This document shows positions 16,684 through 25,852 of a stretch of DNA of 64,000 nt, in pieces (position 1 is the first letter of the stretch; every line of letters starts with the position of its first letter). The DNA is taken from the NCBI RefSeq assembly GCF_032102965.1, contig NZ_CP134880.1, positions 2,852,001 through 2,916,000 of the forward strand. Direction: 5' to 3'. Made by a program: the position numbers and the translations under genes. The DNA comes from Demequina capsici. GTDB lineage: Bacteria > Actinomycetota > Actinomycetes > Actinomycetales > Demequinaceae. The notes beneath the pieces were generated by a model. The model had not been told where the DNA came from, ran no database searches, and saw nothing but the letters and a program-made list of their open reading frames with translations.

Positions 16684-17718
16684 TCACGCCTTGACCGGTT
16701 CGGGTGTGGCGGGGACGTTCGGGGGCACCTGGAGCCGTTTGCGCCGACCTGCGGCGTTGCGGTTGTAGTTGTCGTACCCAATGGCGGCCACGAGGATCAC
16801 GCCCTTGACGATGAGCTGGATGTACTGGTTCCAGCCGGCGAGCTGCATGCCGTTGGAGATCACCGCCAGGACGAACACACCGGTGACGAGGCCCCACATC
16901 TTTCCTTCGCCGCTGTTGAACGAGATGCCGCCGAGGACTGCTGCGGTGAGCGCCGTGATCTCGGTGCCCGGGCCCACGGACGAGTTCGTGGTGCCGGTCT
17001 TGGAGATGAGGATGAAGGCCGCGACGGCCACGAAGAGGCCGCTGATGACGAAGGTGAGGATGCGCAGGCGTCCGGTCTGCACGCCCGCGAGACGGGTGGC
17101 TTCGGGGTTGCCTCCCATGGCCTTCACGTAGCGGCCGAAGTAGGTGTAGTTGTAGACGAAGCTCGCCGCTGCGACCGCGATGATCGCGAGGACCACGTCT
17201 ACGGGCATTCCGAGGATCACTCCCTTGGTGATCTGGCGGAACGAGTCGGGGAACGTGTTGAACGCTGCGCCTCCGGAGATCAGATATGACACTCCGGAGA
17301 AAGCCAATGCGGTGGCGATCGTCACGACGAGCGGCTCGATCTTGAGGACGACCGCCACGGCTCCGTTGATGAATCCGAACGTCAGCCCGAGCGCGATTCC
17401 ACACGCCATGGCGAGGTACGGGTTCATGTCGTTGACGGTCATCAGCTTCGCGGTGAGAACCCCGATCGCGGACATCTGCCATCCGACGGACAGGTCAAGC
17501 GAACCGCTCATCATGATGAACGAGACGCCCACCGCGACGACCACGATGTAACTGTTCTGAACGATGAGGTTGTTCAGGTTCAGCACCGAGAAGAACGACG
17601 GGGTGATGATGCTGAACATCAGGACGAGGCCTGCGAGCACGAACAGCATCGTGTACTTCTTGAAGATGCGGATCGACGCCGATCCGATCTTGGTCATTGC
17701 GTTGCCGGTGTCGCTCAT
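16684..17718 (-). CDS. Sugar ABC transporter permease (RbsC/XylH type), 344 aa
   Basis: This polytopic protein of the branched-chain/ribose permease superfamily has about ten hydrophobic segments. GVSFIMMSGSLDLSVGWQMS, GMACGIALG-type loops and LTAAVLGGISFNSGEGKMWG are characteristic of carbohydrate uptake 2 permeases. It probably forms a homodimer channel with the ATPase encoded just upstream, whose stop overlaps its start by ATGA. No second permease is present, as usual for this transporter class. The substrate is likely a glycoside or sugar handled by the operon. Confidence 0.88.
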   Translation of the reverse strand: MSDTGNAMTKIGSASIRIFKKYTMLFVLAGLVLMFSIITPSFFSVLNLNNLIVQNSYIVVVAVGVSFIMMSGSLDLSVGWQMSAIGVLTAKLMTVNDMNPYLAMACGIALGLTFGFINGAVAVVLKIEPLVVTIATALAFSGVSYLISGGAAFNTFPDSFRQITKGVILGMPVDVVLAIIAVAAASFVYNYTYFGRYVKAMGGNPEATRLAGVQTGRLRILTFVISGLFVAVAAFILISKTGTTNSSVGPGTEITALTAAVLGGISFNSGEGKMWGLVTGVFVLAVISNGMQLAGWNQYIQLIVKGVILVAAIGYDNYNRNAAGRRKRLQVPPNVPATPEPVKA

Positions 17719-19214
17719 GCTGCCCTCTCTGGCTCGCTGATGCCGGACGCCAACTCGAGGATGGCGCTCTGTGTGAACTCGTCTCGCTGCAGCTCGCCGG
17801 TGACGCTGCCTTCGTGGAGGACGAGGATGCGGTCGCTCAGGCCGATCAGCTCCTCCATCTCGGAGCTGATCAGGATCACCGCCTTGCCGGACTCGGCGAG
17901 GTCGGAGATGAGCTTGTAGATCTCCTGCTTCGCGCCGACGTCGATCCCTCGTGTCGGTTCGTCGAAGATCAGAACCTTGGACTTCGCAGCCAAGGTGCGG
18001 GCGATGACGACCTTCTGTTGATTGCCGCCGCTGAGGTTGCCGACCGCCTGTTCGAGTCCAGGGGTCTTGATGTGGAGCGCGTCGACGTAGTGCTCGGTGG
18101 TCTCGCGGTCGAGTTTGCGGTTGACGATTCCAAAGCGCGACAGCTGTGGCAGCGCCGCCAAAGTGGTGTTGACTCTTACGCTGCGTCCCAACAGCGCACC
18201 GTGACGCTTGCGGTCCTCCGGGATCATGCCGATTCCGGAGGCGATCGCGGCGCGCGGCGAACTCACTGAGAGCCGCTTGCCGTCCAAGGTGATGGTGCCG
18301 CTGTGGAGCTTGTCCGCGCCGTAGATCAGTCGGGCGACCTCCGTCCGTCCTGCGCCGATCAGTCCGGCGAGGCCGAGGATCTCGCCCTCCCTCACCTCGA
18401 ACGACACGTCGCTGTTGTCGTCGCCGTAGAGGTTCTCGACCTTGAGCGCGACCTTGCCCGCGTGAGGCTCGCGCTTGGGGAAAGTCTCCTTGAGCTCGCG
18501 TCCGACCATGTAGTTGACGAGCTCGCGGCGGTTGGTGTCGGCCGTGTTGAGCGTCGTGATGTACTTGCCGTCGCGCATCACCGTGACCTTGTCCGCGATC
18601 TCGAACAGCTCCTCCATGCGGTGGCTGATGTAGATGATTGCGACGCCCTGATCACGTAGATGGCGGACGATCTCGAACATCTTCTCGACCTCGACCACTG
18701 ACAGCGGCGCTGACGGTTCATCCATGATGAGGATGCGGGCCTTGCGCGAGATGGCCTTGGCGATCTCGACGATCTGCTGCTTCGACGACGGCAGGCTGTA
18801 GACGGGATCCTTGGGGTCGATGTCGACGTCGAAAGCGTCGAAGGTCTTCTGGGCGACCTCTCTCATGTGCTTGTAGTTGACGAAGCGGCCGTAGTGATCG
18901 CCGAAGCAGATGTTCTCCGCGACGGTGAGGCATCCGATGAGGTTGAACTCCTGGTAGATCACCTCGACCCCGTGGTCCTTCGCCAGTTGAGGGGAGACCG
19001 CCGTGAGCGGTCCTCCGTCCTGGAACTCCACGGTGCCCGCGTCGGGTTGGATCGCGCCTGCGATGACCTTGATCATCGTCGACTTGCCTGCGCCGTTCTC
19101 CCCGAGGAGTGCGTGCACCTCTCCCGCATGGAAGTCGATCGACATGTCGTCCAGCGCGGTGACACCCGGGTAGGTCTTCGTGATGTTCCTCAACGAAAGG
19201 ACTTTCTCGCCCAC
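17715..19214 (-). CDS. Sugar ABC transporter ATP-binding protein (RbsA/XylG type), 499 aa
   Basis: This protein has two fused ATPase halves. The N-terminal half has Walker A GENGAGKST and Walker B ILIMDEPSAPLS, but its signature motif is degenerate (LPSSKQQIVEIAKAIS). The C-terminal half lacks a standard Walker A (GLIGAGRTEVARLI) but has an intact LSGGNQQK signature and LIFDEPTRGID. This division of intact motifs is normal for carbohydrate uptake 2 importers. The ATG at 19214 follows GGGAGACC. It energises the adjoining permease. Confidence 0.9.
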   Translation of the reverse strand: MGEKVLSLRNITKTYPGVTALDDMSIDFHAGEVHALLGENGAGKSTMIKVIAGAIQPDAGTVEFQDGGPLTAVSPQLAKDHGVEVIYQEFNLIGCLTVAENICFGDHYGRFVNYKHMREVAQKTFDAFDVDIDPKDPVYSLPSSKQQIVEIAKAISRKARILIMDEPSAPLSVVEVEKMFEIVRHLRDQGVAIIYISHRMEELFEIADKVTVMRDGKYITTLNTADTNRRELVNYMVGRELKETFPKREPHAGKVALKVENLYGDDNSDVSFEVREGEILGLAGLIGAGRTEVARLIYGADKLHSGTITLDGKRLSVSSPRAAIASGIGMIPEDRKRHGALLGRSVRVNTTLAALPQLSRFGIVNRKLDRETTEHYVDALHIKTPGLEQAVGNLSGGNQQKVVIARTLAAKSKVLIFDEPTRGIDVGAKQEIYKLISDLAESGKAVILISSEMEELIGLSDRILVLHEGSVTGELQRDEFTQSAILELASGISEPERAA

Positions 19215-19272
19215 GACGGTCTCCCTTCTCTTCGCTGAGTGCTGTGTTGGTTGGTGCGGTCTTGGACGCCGA

Positions 19273-20520
19273 CTAGTTGGTCGGGAAGAACTCGTCGGTG
19301 GCCGGCAGGTCGTCGGCGTACGTGGAGTTCACGAGGGCGCCGTCGGCGCCGACAGTCGTGTAGCCGAGCTTCTCCCACGAGATCGCGTCGACTGTTTCAC
19401 CGTTGACCATCTTCACGGCGGTGTCGACCACCGTCTGAAGGAGGTCACCGGAGGTGATGACGCCACGGAACACGGTCGAGTTGTCCACGCTGGTGGGGAT
19501 CAGGTCTGCGTTCGCCGAGGTGAGGTCGGAACCGAATGTTGCCAGCCCCTCGGGTGCGGTGGAGATGACGCCGGACTGCGACAGTTCGAGGAGCTTCTCA
19601 GACGTCGCAGCCGCGGTGTCGCCATAGCTGAGAACGACCTTGAGGTCGGAGTTCGCGCGGTTGTCCTCGGTCACGAAGGTGTCGATCGCGTTCTGCGCGT
19701 CGACCGGGGCGAAGATGTTGCGGTTCGAGATCTGGTGCAGGTCGATCCGCGCGTCGTAGTAGGGGTTGAGGATGGCGTTGCCGTCCGCGTCGAGAACGAG
19801 GCCGCCCGTGGGCTCGTCAACGGGCTGGGTGTTGCCGTCCGCGTCGACGTAGTTCACCGGGTCGCCGTCGGTCTTGATGTAGGTTCCCGTCGACAGGTCC
19901 ACCTGCCGGAGGAACTTCTCCGCGATGATCTTGATGCCGGCCGAGCGCTTGACCATGTTCGGGATCACGCTCGCCTCGAGCACGAGGGCCTTGACCGATC
20001 CGGGTGCCGCGTCGGGGTAGGCCTCGTCCAGCCACGCCTTGACCATCGGGGCCATCATCACGCCCATGACGAACTCGTCCGCGCCGACGAAGGCGGTTGC
20101 AGCGCCGTCGCCGGGGAAGTTGTTGCTCACGAGAGTCTTCACTCCAGCCGCGGTGACCTCGGTGAGGGCATCCTTGTATGCCTGCGCGTCACCCGCGGGG
20201 AACACATAGAGGAAGCCCGTTCCGGACGCCGCGGTGTTCTGGATCTGGGTGAGCTGGGTCGGGATGTCGTTCTGTGCACTGAGGATCTGGACCGTGCACC
20301 CTTCCGCCTCGAGCGCCTGCTTGACGGTGTCGCCGACGTAGCTGAGGTACGTGTCAGTCGCGTCGCCGAGGCTGATCACTGCCGGGCCATCGGGACAGGG
20401 TCCTGCCGCAACGCTTCCATCGTCCGATGCGGTGCTACCGCTCTGACCGACTGATGCGCATCCTGCAAGAAGTAGTGCCGTCGCGGCCAGGGCCGCGAGC
20501 GCTGGGGTGAATCGCTTCAT
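19273..20520 (-). CDS. Periplasmic-type sugar-binding lipoprotein of an ABC importer, 415 aa
   Basis: A lipoprotein signal peptide (MKRFTPALAALAATALLLAG, Cys21) anchors the protein. The mature part has the peripl_BP_4-like fold of sugar-binding proteins, with segments GSVKALVLEASVIPNMVKRS and VVLSYGDTAAATSEKLLELS. It is the first gene of the 11-gene glycoside operon and faces the ROK repressors across a 230-base regulatory region. At 415 residues it is longer than ribose-binding proteins, which suggests a larger ligand such as a glycoside. The ATG at 20520 follows AAAGGAGAAAGCG. Confidence 0.87.
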   Translation of the reverse strand: MKRFTPALAALAATALLLAGCASVGQSGSTASDDGSVAAGPCPDGPAVISLGDATDTYLSYVGDTVKQALEAEGCTVQILSAQNDIPTQLTQIQNTAASGTGFLYVFPAGDAQAYKDALTEVTAAGVKTLVSNNFPGDGAATAFVGADEFVMGVMMAPMVKAWLDEAYPDAAPGSVKALVLEASVIPNMVKRSAGIKIIAEKFLRQVDLSTGTYIKTDGDPVNYVDADGNTQPVDEPTGGLVLDADGNAILNPYYDARIDLHQISNRNIFAPVDAQNAIDTFVTEDNRANSDLKVVLSYGDTAAATSEKLLELSQSGVISTAPEGLATFGSDLTSANADLIPTSVDNSTVFRGVITSGDLLQTVVDTAVKMVNGETVDAISWEKLGYTTVGADGALVNSTYADDLPATDEFFPTN

Positions 20521-20592
20521 CGCTTTCTCCTTTGAACGCCATGACGAGGCGTCTTCGCCTCCCGCAACGCCATTCATTGATTCGGCGATGCT

Positions 20593-20609
20593 CGACATAA
20601 TTTATGTCG
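20593..20609. promoter_or_regulatory. 17-bp palindromic operator candidate for a ROK repressor
   Basis: CGACATAATTTATGTCG is a perfect palindrome around one central base, set in an AT-rich patch 72 bases upstream of the binding-protein start and 142 bases before the first ROK repressor. Its position between divergent genes suits control of both the operon and the regulators. Confidence 0.6.
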
Positions 20610-20750
20610 CCAATCGGCGTAAGTCAACCCCGATGCGCCAACCTAGCGGGCGTACTTCTGACACGATGAACTGCTTCCGCCGTAGTATGGCGGCGTGGGC
20701 CGCACCTCGGCCCTGAGCTCCAACCCTGATCGACAGAACCGAGGACGCCG

Positions 20751-21941
20751 ATGTTCGAGACCGAGGCCGATGACGTTCTTGGCGTGCTGCGAGACGGTCG
20801 TCCGCGCACCAAGTCCGAGCTCGCGGACGAGACCGGCAAGGTCAGGTCGACGGTCTCGCTCCGCCTGGCGGAGCTGATCGACGCGGGCCTCGTCACGCAA
20901 CTCCAGGAGTCCGCCACCACGAAGGGCCGTCCGTCCGCCGTCTTCGCGCTCGCCACAGAGTCGCGCCTCATCGGTGCCGCCGAGCTCACAGGCAGCACGG
21001 CGATCGTCGCGCTGACGGACCTTATCGGCTCGATCGTGGCGCGCCGAGACCTGACCGTCTCCGAGGGCGCCTCTCTCACCGAGCTCCTCCGCCTCGTCGC
21101 GTCGGCTCTCCACGAGATGCTTGCGGACCTGCAGCGCTCTGTAGAGGATCTCGTGGGGATCGGGGTCGGCGTTCCCGGCCCTGTCGAACCGATCGAGGCG
21201 GCCGTGGAGGACGCCCAGCCTCGCGCGGCGACGGACAGGCACCCTGCGATCACATTGCTGCAGCAGGACTTCTCCGTGCCGATCATCGTCGACAACGAGG
21301 CGAATGTCGCAGCGGTGGGCGAGTGGGTGGAGTCGTGGGCTGCGGAGCAGAATCTCGTGATGGTCACGGTGTCGGCTCACATCTCTGCGGGAATCATCGC
21401 CAGCGGCCGCCTCGTGCGTGGCGCGCAAGGCGCGGCCGGTGACATCGGGCACGTGCGGGTGCCGGACGTCGAGCAGCGGCTTTGCCGGTGCGGACAGATG
21501 GGGTGTCTCGAGACTGTGGCGAGCGGTACCGGCCTCGTGCAGACACTCTCGGAGGCGCGCAGCGATGTCCTCACGACCAACGACCTTGTGGACCTTGCCC
21601 GTTCTGGCGACCCAGAGGCGGGCCGCGCGGTCCGAGAGGCTGGACGGGCGCTCGGCAGCGTCCTCGCAGGCGTGGTGGCGATCTTGAACCCCGCAGCGAT
21701 CGTCCTCGGTGGCGAGGTCGCGCAGGTGGGCGAGCCCCTCCTGGCCGGCATCCGTGAAGCGGTCTACGGGCGATCCCAACCGTTGACCACCAACAGCCTG
21801 AAGATTGTCCTGGCGCACAATCTTGAGCTCGCATCGATCGTCGGCGCGTCCCGGCTCGTGCAGAACCACCTGTTCGGCCTGCCCCAGCGGCCCGTCGTGT
21901 ACTACCGCGGCGAGCCCATTCCTACCCGCATCGGCGCCTGA
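20751..21941 (+). CDS. ROK-family transcriptional repressor, 396 aa
   Basis: An N-terminal winged helix-turn-helix (residues ~5-60: RTKSELADETGKVRSTVSLR, then a KGRPS wing) is joined to a ROK sugar-binding domain. The zinc site is complete (GDIGHVRV and LCRCGQMGCLE). The ATP motif is poor, fitting a sensor rather than a kinase. It is divergent from the glycoside operon and probably represses it until a sugar or pathway intermediate binds. The ATG at 20751 follows GAGGA. Confidence 0.88.
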   Translation: MFETEADDVLGVLRDGRPRTKSELADETGKVRSTVSLRLAELIDAGLVTQLQESATTKGRPSAVFALATESRLIGAAELTGSTAIVALTDLIGSIVARRDLTVSEGASLTELLRLVASALHEMLADLQRSVEDLVGIGVGVPGPVEPIEAAVEDAQPRAATDRHPAITLLQQDFSVPIIVDNEANVAAVGEWVESWAAEQNLVMVTVSAHISAGIIASGRLVRGAQGAAGDIGHVRVPDVEQRLCRCGQMGCLETVASGTGLVQTLSEARSDVLTTNDLVDLARSGDPEAGRAVREAGRALGSVLAGVVAILNPAAIVLGGEVAQVGEPLLAGIREAVYGRSQPLTTNSLKIVLAHNLELASIVGASRLVQNHLFGLPQRPVVYYRGEPIPTRIGA

Positions 21942-21942
21942 C

Positions 21943-23160
21943 GTGTCTCAGCGGACCGGCGCCAAGTCGCCCTCCTTCAGCGAAGGCGTCGATGCCATCA
22001 CCCGACGCCTCGTCGCGGCAATGCGCGACGGCAGCCAGCTGACCATCACAGACCTCGCCCGCGCGCTCGACCTGTCGCGCACGACAGTGGGAGCGCGCGT
22101 GCGCGATCTGACCGAACAGGGCGTGCTCGTGGCGCGGGAGGCGCCCTCGTCATCGCCTGGGCGTCCCTCCACGCGGTACTCATTGAGGCTGGACGATGCG
22201 CTTCTGGTCGCAGTCGATCTCGGTGCGCGACACGGCCGCGTCGCGATCGCGGACCTCACAGGCGCGATTATTGACGCGCGCGCCCTCGCAGCGGACCTCA
22301 CAGAAGGGCCTGAACGGGGCGTCGGCATCGTCATCGCCGAGATCGACGCACTCCTGGCGGAGAACGGCCGCACACGCCGCGAGATCGCCGCCGCCTGCAT
22401 CGGATTGCCGGGCCCGGTCGAGCACGAGACAGGCCGCCCTGTCTCACCACCGATCATGCCCGGGTGGAACGGCTACGACGTGGCCGGCCACGTGGGCCAC
22501 GAACTTGGGGCGCCGGTACTCGTGGACAACGACGTGAACATCATGGCGGTGGGAGAGCACACGACCGCCTGGCGCGATGTCGACAATCTGCTCCTGGTGA
22601 AGGCAGCGACAGGCATCGGCGCCGGGGTCATCGCCGATGGCATCCTCGTCCGTGGTGACCACGGATCCGCAGGGGACATAGGCCACATGCAGGTGCCGCG
22701 GGCCGAGGGCACCGCGTGCCGCTGCGGACAGACCGGGTGCGTCGAGGCGATCGCGGGCGCGCCCGCGATCGCCCGTGACCTGGGCGTGACACACCTCCAC
22801 CCCCTGCCACACGTCGCGATCGCCGAGTCAGCGGCGCGCGGCGACGCGGAGACCGCCCGCAGACTCCGAGACGCCGGGCGCGCGCTTGGCGAGGTCATCG
22901 CTGTGGCCGTCTCCGTGTTGAACCCCGAGGTGGTGGTGATCGGCGGCGAGCTGGCGCGGGCGAGCGACAGCCTGCTGGCAGGAATCCGTGAGACCGTGCA
23001 CGCGCGTTCGACCGGGGTCGCGTCGACGTCGCTGCAGATCGTTCCGAGTCGCGTGCGCGAGCTCGCAGGCGTGATCGGCGCGGCGCGGCTTGCACAGGAG
23101 CTCGTTCTGGGCCTCGCGCCCGCTCCCGCATACCTGGTCCGCACGCCGTCCACATTCTGA
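21943..23160 (+). CDS. Second ROK-family transcriptional repressor, 405 aa
   Basis: The GTG at 21943 lies one base after the previous stop, so the two repressors are co-translated. Residues ~30-85 form a winged helix-turn-helix (LTITDLARALDLSRTTVGAR and a SPGRPSTRY wing). The ROK domain has VDNDVNIMAVGEH, GDIGHMQV and the CRCGQTGCVE zinc site. It is similar in plan to its neighbour but clearly diverged, which implies that the two sense different ligands or form a heteromer. Only one clear palindrome is visible for them. Confidence 0.87.
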   Translation: MSQRTGAKSPSFSEGVDAITRRLVAAMRDGSQLTITDLARALDLSRTTVGARVRDLTEQGVLVAREAPSSSPGRPSTRYSLRLDDALLVAVDLGARHGRVAIADLTGAIIDARALAADLTEGPERGVGIVIAEIDALLAENGRTRREIAAACIGLPGPVEHETGRPVSPPIMPGWNGYDVAGHVGHELGAPVLVDNDVNIMAVGEHTTAWRDVDNLLLVKAATGIGAGVIADGILVRGDHGSAGDIGHMQVPRAEGTACRCGQTGCVEAIAGAPAIARDLGVTHLHPLPHVAIAESAARGDAETARRLRDAGRALGEVIAVAVSVLNPEVVVIGGELARASDSLLAGIRETVHARSTGVASTSLQIVPSRVRELAGVIGAARLAQELVLGLAPAPAYLVRTPSTF

Positions 23161-23228
23161 GCCGCCGCATTCACGCGAGCCAGCTCGCGAGGCCCGGCGG
23201 GCTCGCATCTACGGAATGCGTTGTTCGC

Positions 23229-24479
23229 TCAGCACGGAAGAACGAAGGCCGGATCGGCGATGGCCGCGCGGCTCACCTCGCGCATGGAACCCGACCCAGG
23301 GTCGAACTCCAATGTGATGATGGCGTTTGCGGGACGGTCCGCGACGAACAACCACCTGCCCGTCACGTCGAATCGGAAGCTACGCGCCGCCAGGCCAGGA
23401 TGGACCGACTCGGCCAGTTGCACCGAGTGGGCATACTCGACCGTGCCATCATCGGCGATTGCGAATGAGACCAGGGAGTCCTGACCTCGGTTGTTGACAA
23501 CGACGTACCGACCGCTCGGATCCACCTGGATGTCTGCAGGCTCGCTGCTCCGGCTCGCGTACGGCGCGAGCGACGAGACGGTGGCCATATGGACGAGCGT
23601 TCCGCTGTCGGTGTGGAAGCGGTACGACGATACGGTCGATGCCAGCTCGTCAGACACGAATACGAGCGGCCGCGAGGGGTGGAAAGCCGGGTGCCGCGGC
23701 GCCGATCCGGCCGGCGCGACGAACGTCGATGTGAGCGCCAGCGTGAGATCCTCGCAGAGGCGATACACGAGGATCCGGTCCGTGCCTTTGTCGCAGACGA
23801 TCACGAACTCACCCGACGGATCGAACTGTGCAGAGTGGGCGTGGGCGGTCGCCTGCGGATGGCCACCCGCCTGCGCCGACCGGTGAGGATCGACGCCGTG
23901 ACCCTCGAGGACGACCACATCGGATGCCTGCTGAAGCGTTCCGTCGGGCGCCAGCGGGTAGACCGCCACAGTGGAGTCGTCGTAGGTGTACTCGACGTCA
24001 TAGCCGTTTTCACCTCGCACCACACGCTCCACGTGCTCGAACGAGCCATGGCTCGCAACAACGGCCGCCACGCCCCGCGGATGGAGCGACACGTACGTGG
24101 GGAATGGCCCGAGCGCCGGCTGCCGCGCGGTCCTGCTCAGCGTCAGACCGTCGTCGGCCAGCCCGAGGCTGAGGACCGCCGCGGGGCGCCCCACGGGTCC
24201 CCTTCCATCGGTCTTGCGCTCGTCGACCACGACCAAGGCCCTCCGGTCAGGGGTCAGAGCGAGGTAGCCGGCCTCGATGCCGATCTCAGTCTCCGAGTGC
24301 TGCACGAGGACACCCGTCTCGGGATCGACCATCCAAGACTGGACGGAGCCTTCGGTACGGCTCACAGCGCCCTCGCGAGACGCGTAGGTGCCGACGAACA
24401 ACCGGGTGACGCGATCATCGCGTCGATCGGGCCACTTGGCTTCGAGACGCTGTTCGTCCCCGGAGCGAGGCGGGTTCAT
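23229..24479 (-). CDS. Lactonase-family beta-propeller protein (6-phosphogluconolactonase-like), 416 aa
   Basis: The sequence shows propeller repeats typical of the PF10282 lactonase family: RLFVGTYASREG, HSAQFDPSGEFVIVCDKGTD, RHPAFHPSRPLVFVSDELAS and RSFRFDVTGRWLFVADR. Family members hydrolyse 6-phosphogluconolactone, carboxymuconolactone or related lactones. Next to an oxidative glycoside operon it may open a sugar lactone made by an oxidase; this is inference. I chose the ATG at 24479 behind AAAGGAG. The same frame stays open upstream for a long distance only as antisense of a different gene frame. It converges on the second ROK repressor with a 68-base gap. Confidence 0.82.
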   Translation of the reverse strand: MNPPRSGDEQRLEAKWPDRRDDRVTRLFVGTYASREGAVSRTEGSVQSWMVDPETGVLVQHSETEIGIEAGYLALTPDRRALVVVDERKTDGRGPVGRPAAVLSLGLADDGLTLSRTARQPALGPFPTYVSLHPRGVAAVVASHGSFEHVERVVRGENGYDVEYTYDDSTVAVYPLAPDGTLQQASDVVVLEGHGVDPHRSAQAGGHPQATAHAHSAQFDPSGEFVIVCDKGTDRILVYRLCEDLTLALTSTFVAPAGSAPRHPAFHPSRPLVFVSDELASTVSSYRFHTDSGTLVHMATVSSLAPYASRSSEPADIQVDPSGRYVVVNNRGQDSLVSFAIADDGTVEYAHSVQLAESVHPGLAARSFRFDVTGRWLFVADRPANAIITLEFDPGSGSMREVSRAAIADPAFVLPC

Positions 24480-24514
24480 CTTCGGCTCCTTTGGCTCAGA
24501 TTCACCTGTAATAC

Positions 24515-24549
24515 GGCGAAACGCATCATACCTTACATCGTTTCTCGCC
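24515..24549. promoter_or_regulatory. Inverted repeat upstream of the lactonase gene
   Basis: GGCGAAACG at 24515-24523 faces CGTTTCTCGCC at 24539-24549 across 15 bases containing ATCATACCTTACAT, an AT-rich stretch just upstream of the lactonase. It could be an operator for a GntR- or LacI-type repressor not encoded next to it. Confidence 0.4.
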
Positions 24550-24628
24550 ATAATGTCCTCGGACTGGACACAGAGGCCACGATCGCGCGCTCGGTCGCCG
24601 TCGATCCTCCTGCCGCCCGCGCCGCCTC

Positions 24629-25852
24629 TCAGCGGCCGCGCGTCCTGACCACGGCGAACGCGCCCGACGCCAGCACGGCGACGCCGCACACCGCGGTGAC
24701 GCCGGTCCATCCGTCCAGCGCCCACACGTGGGTGGACGCGGTGCCGGCGGCGGTGCTGCCCAGGTACCAGGCGAGCAGGTAGACGCTGGAGGCTCGCGAG
24801 GTGTCGATTCCGTTCTCGTGCGCCGACTTCACCACCCAGCCCGACAGGATCGAGTGGAGGCCCAGGAACGCGAAGGTGAGCAGCCCGAGGCCGATCGCGA
24901 TGGCGGGGATGGTGGGCAGGGTGAGGACCGCGATCGAGGCGGCGATGGCGGTGAGGGCGGTCAGCGCCGCGAAGCCGCGGCCCTTCGATGCGGCGAGCCG
25001 GCGGAATGCGCTCGGACCGACGATGCCGGGCAGGTAGGCAAGGTAGATGAGCGCCTCGGCCGCGCCGAGGTCGAACGGCGGCGACTGCAGCCGGAACGAC
25101 ACGGCGTTGTACGAGGTCACGAAGACCACCATCCCGGTGAGGCCGACGCCGCAGGTGAGGACGATCGGCCGGCAGCGGACGGCGCGCACCAGCCCTGCGG
25201 CGACTCCCAGCGACGGGCGCTCGCCCGCTCGGGCGGGCCTGCGCGGCAGCCACAGCAGCGACCCGATGCCCGAGGCCAGGCTCAGCACACCGAGGACCAC
25301 GGCCGCGGACTGCCATCCGAAGGCGTTCGCGAGCGGCAGCGGGGCGAGCCGGCCGAGCGCTCCCCCCACGGCGGTGCCGGCGATGTAGATCGAGTTGGCG
25401 CGCAGGTGGTCGCCGTTCGGCGCGATGTCCCGCACGACCGCGAGCGCGATGGCGGGGAGGATCGCAAGCGTCAGGCCTGCGAGCGCGCGGGTGACGAGGA
25501 ACAGCTCCCACGTGGGCGCGAAGGCGCCGGCGATCGACAGGATGCCGGAGCTGAGCAGTGAGAGTGCGATCGCGCGGGCGCGGCCGACGCGGTCCGCGAA
25601 GGGGCCGGCGACGAGGAGCCCGAGCATCATGGCGGCGGTGGTCACGGACAGCGCGAGGCCGGAGGATCCCTCGCTGATCCCGAACTGCGTGACGAGCCGC
25701 GGCAGCAGCGGCTGCACGAAGTAGACGAGGGCGAAGTTGGCGAGGCCTCCGAGCGCGAGCACCGCGAGGACCCGGCTGGCGTTGATCGCGGGGGCGGGGA
25801 CGACGCGGGTGCTGGCTGGGGCGGAGGTCGCGGTGGTCTCGGTGACGGTCAC
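24629..25852 (-). CDS. MFS transporter (YnfM-like), 407 aa
   Basis: This is a twelve-helix major facilitator. GPFADRVGRARAIALS is the loop 2-3 motif, and a central loop rich in Arg (RPARAGERPS) separates the two halves. It is divergent from a LysR regulator 83 bases away, an arrangement typical of the YnfM/YybF efflux group. The first credible start is the GTG at 25852; a preceding in-frame TTG reads through what looks like promoter DNA. CGCATC-GAG-GATGCG at 25852-25866 forms a hairpin that overlaps this start. The substrate is unknown. Confidence 0.82.
   Translation of the reverse strand: MTVTETTATSAPASTRVVPAPAINASRVLAVLALGGLANFALVYFVQPLLPRLVTQFGISEGSSGLALSVTTAAMMLGLLVAGPFADRVGRARAIALSLLSSGILSIAGAFAPTWELFLVTRALAGLTLAILPAIALAVVRDIAPNGDHLRANSIYIAGTAVGGALGRLAPLPLANAFGWQSAAVVLGVLSLASGIGSLLWLPRRPARAGERPSLGVAAGLVRAVRCRPIVLTCGVGLTGMVVFVTSYNAVSFRLQSPPFDLGAAEALIYLAYLPGIVGPSAFRRLAASKGRGFAALTALTAIAASIAVLTLPTIPAIAIGLGLLTFAFLGLHSILSGWVVKSAHENGIDTSRASSVYLLAWYLGSTAAGTASTHVWALDGWTGVTAVCGVAVLASGAFAVVRTRGR

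Noticed and set aside
17715..19214. Degenerate motifs in the sugar ABC ATPase as evidence of inactivation
   Set aside because: Asymmetric loss of motifs between the two halves is normal in RbsA/XylG-type proteins.
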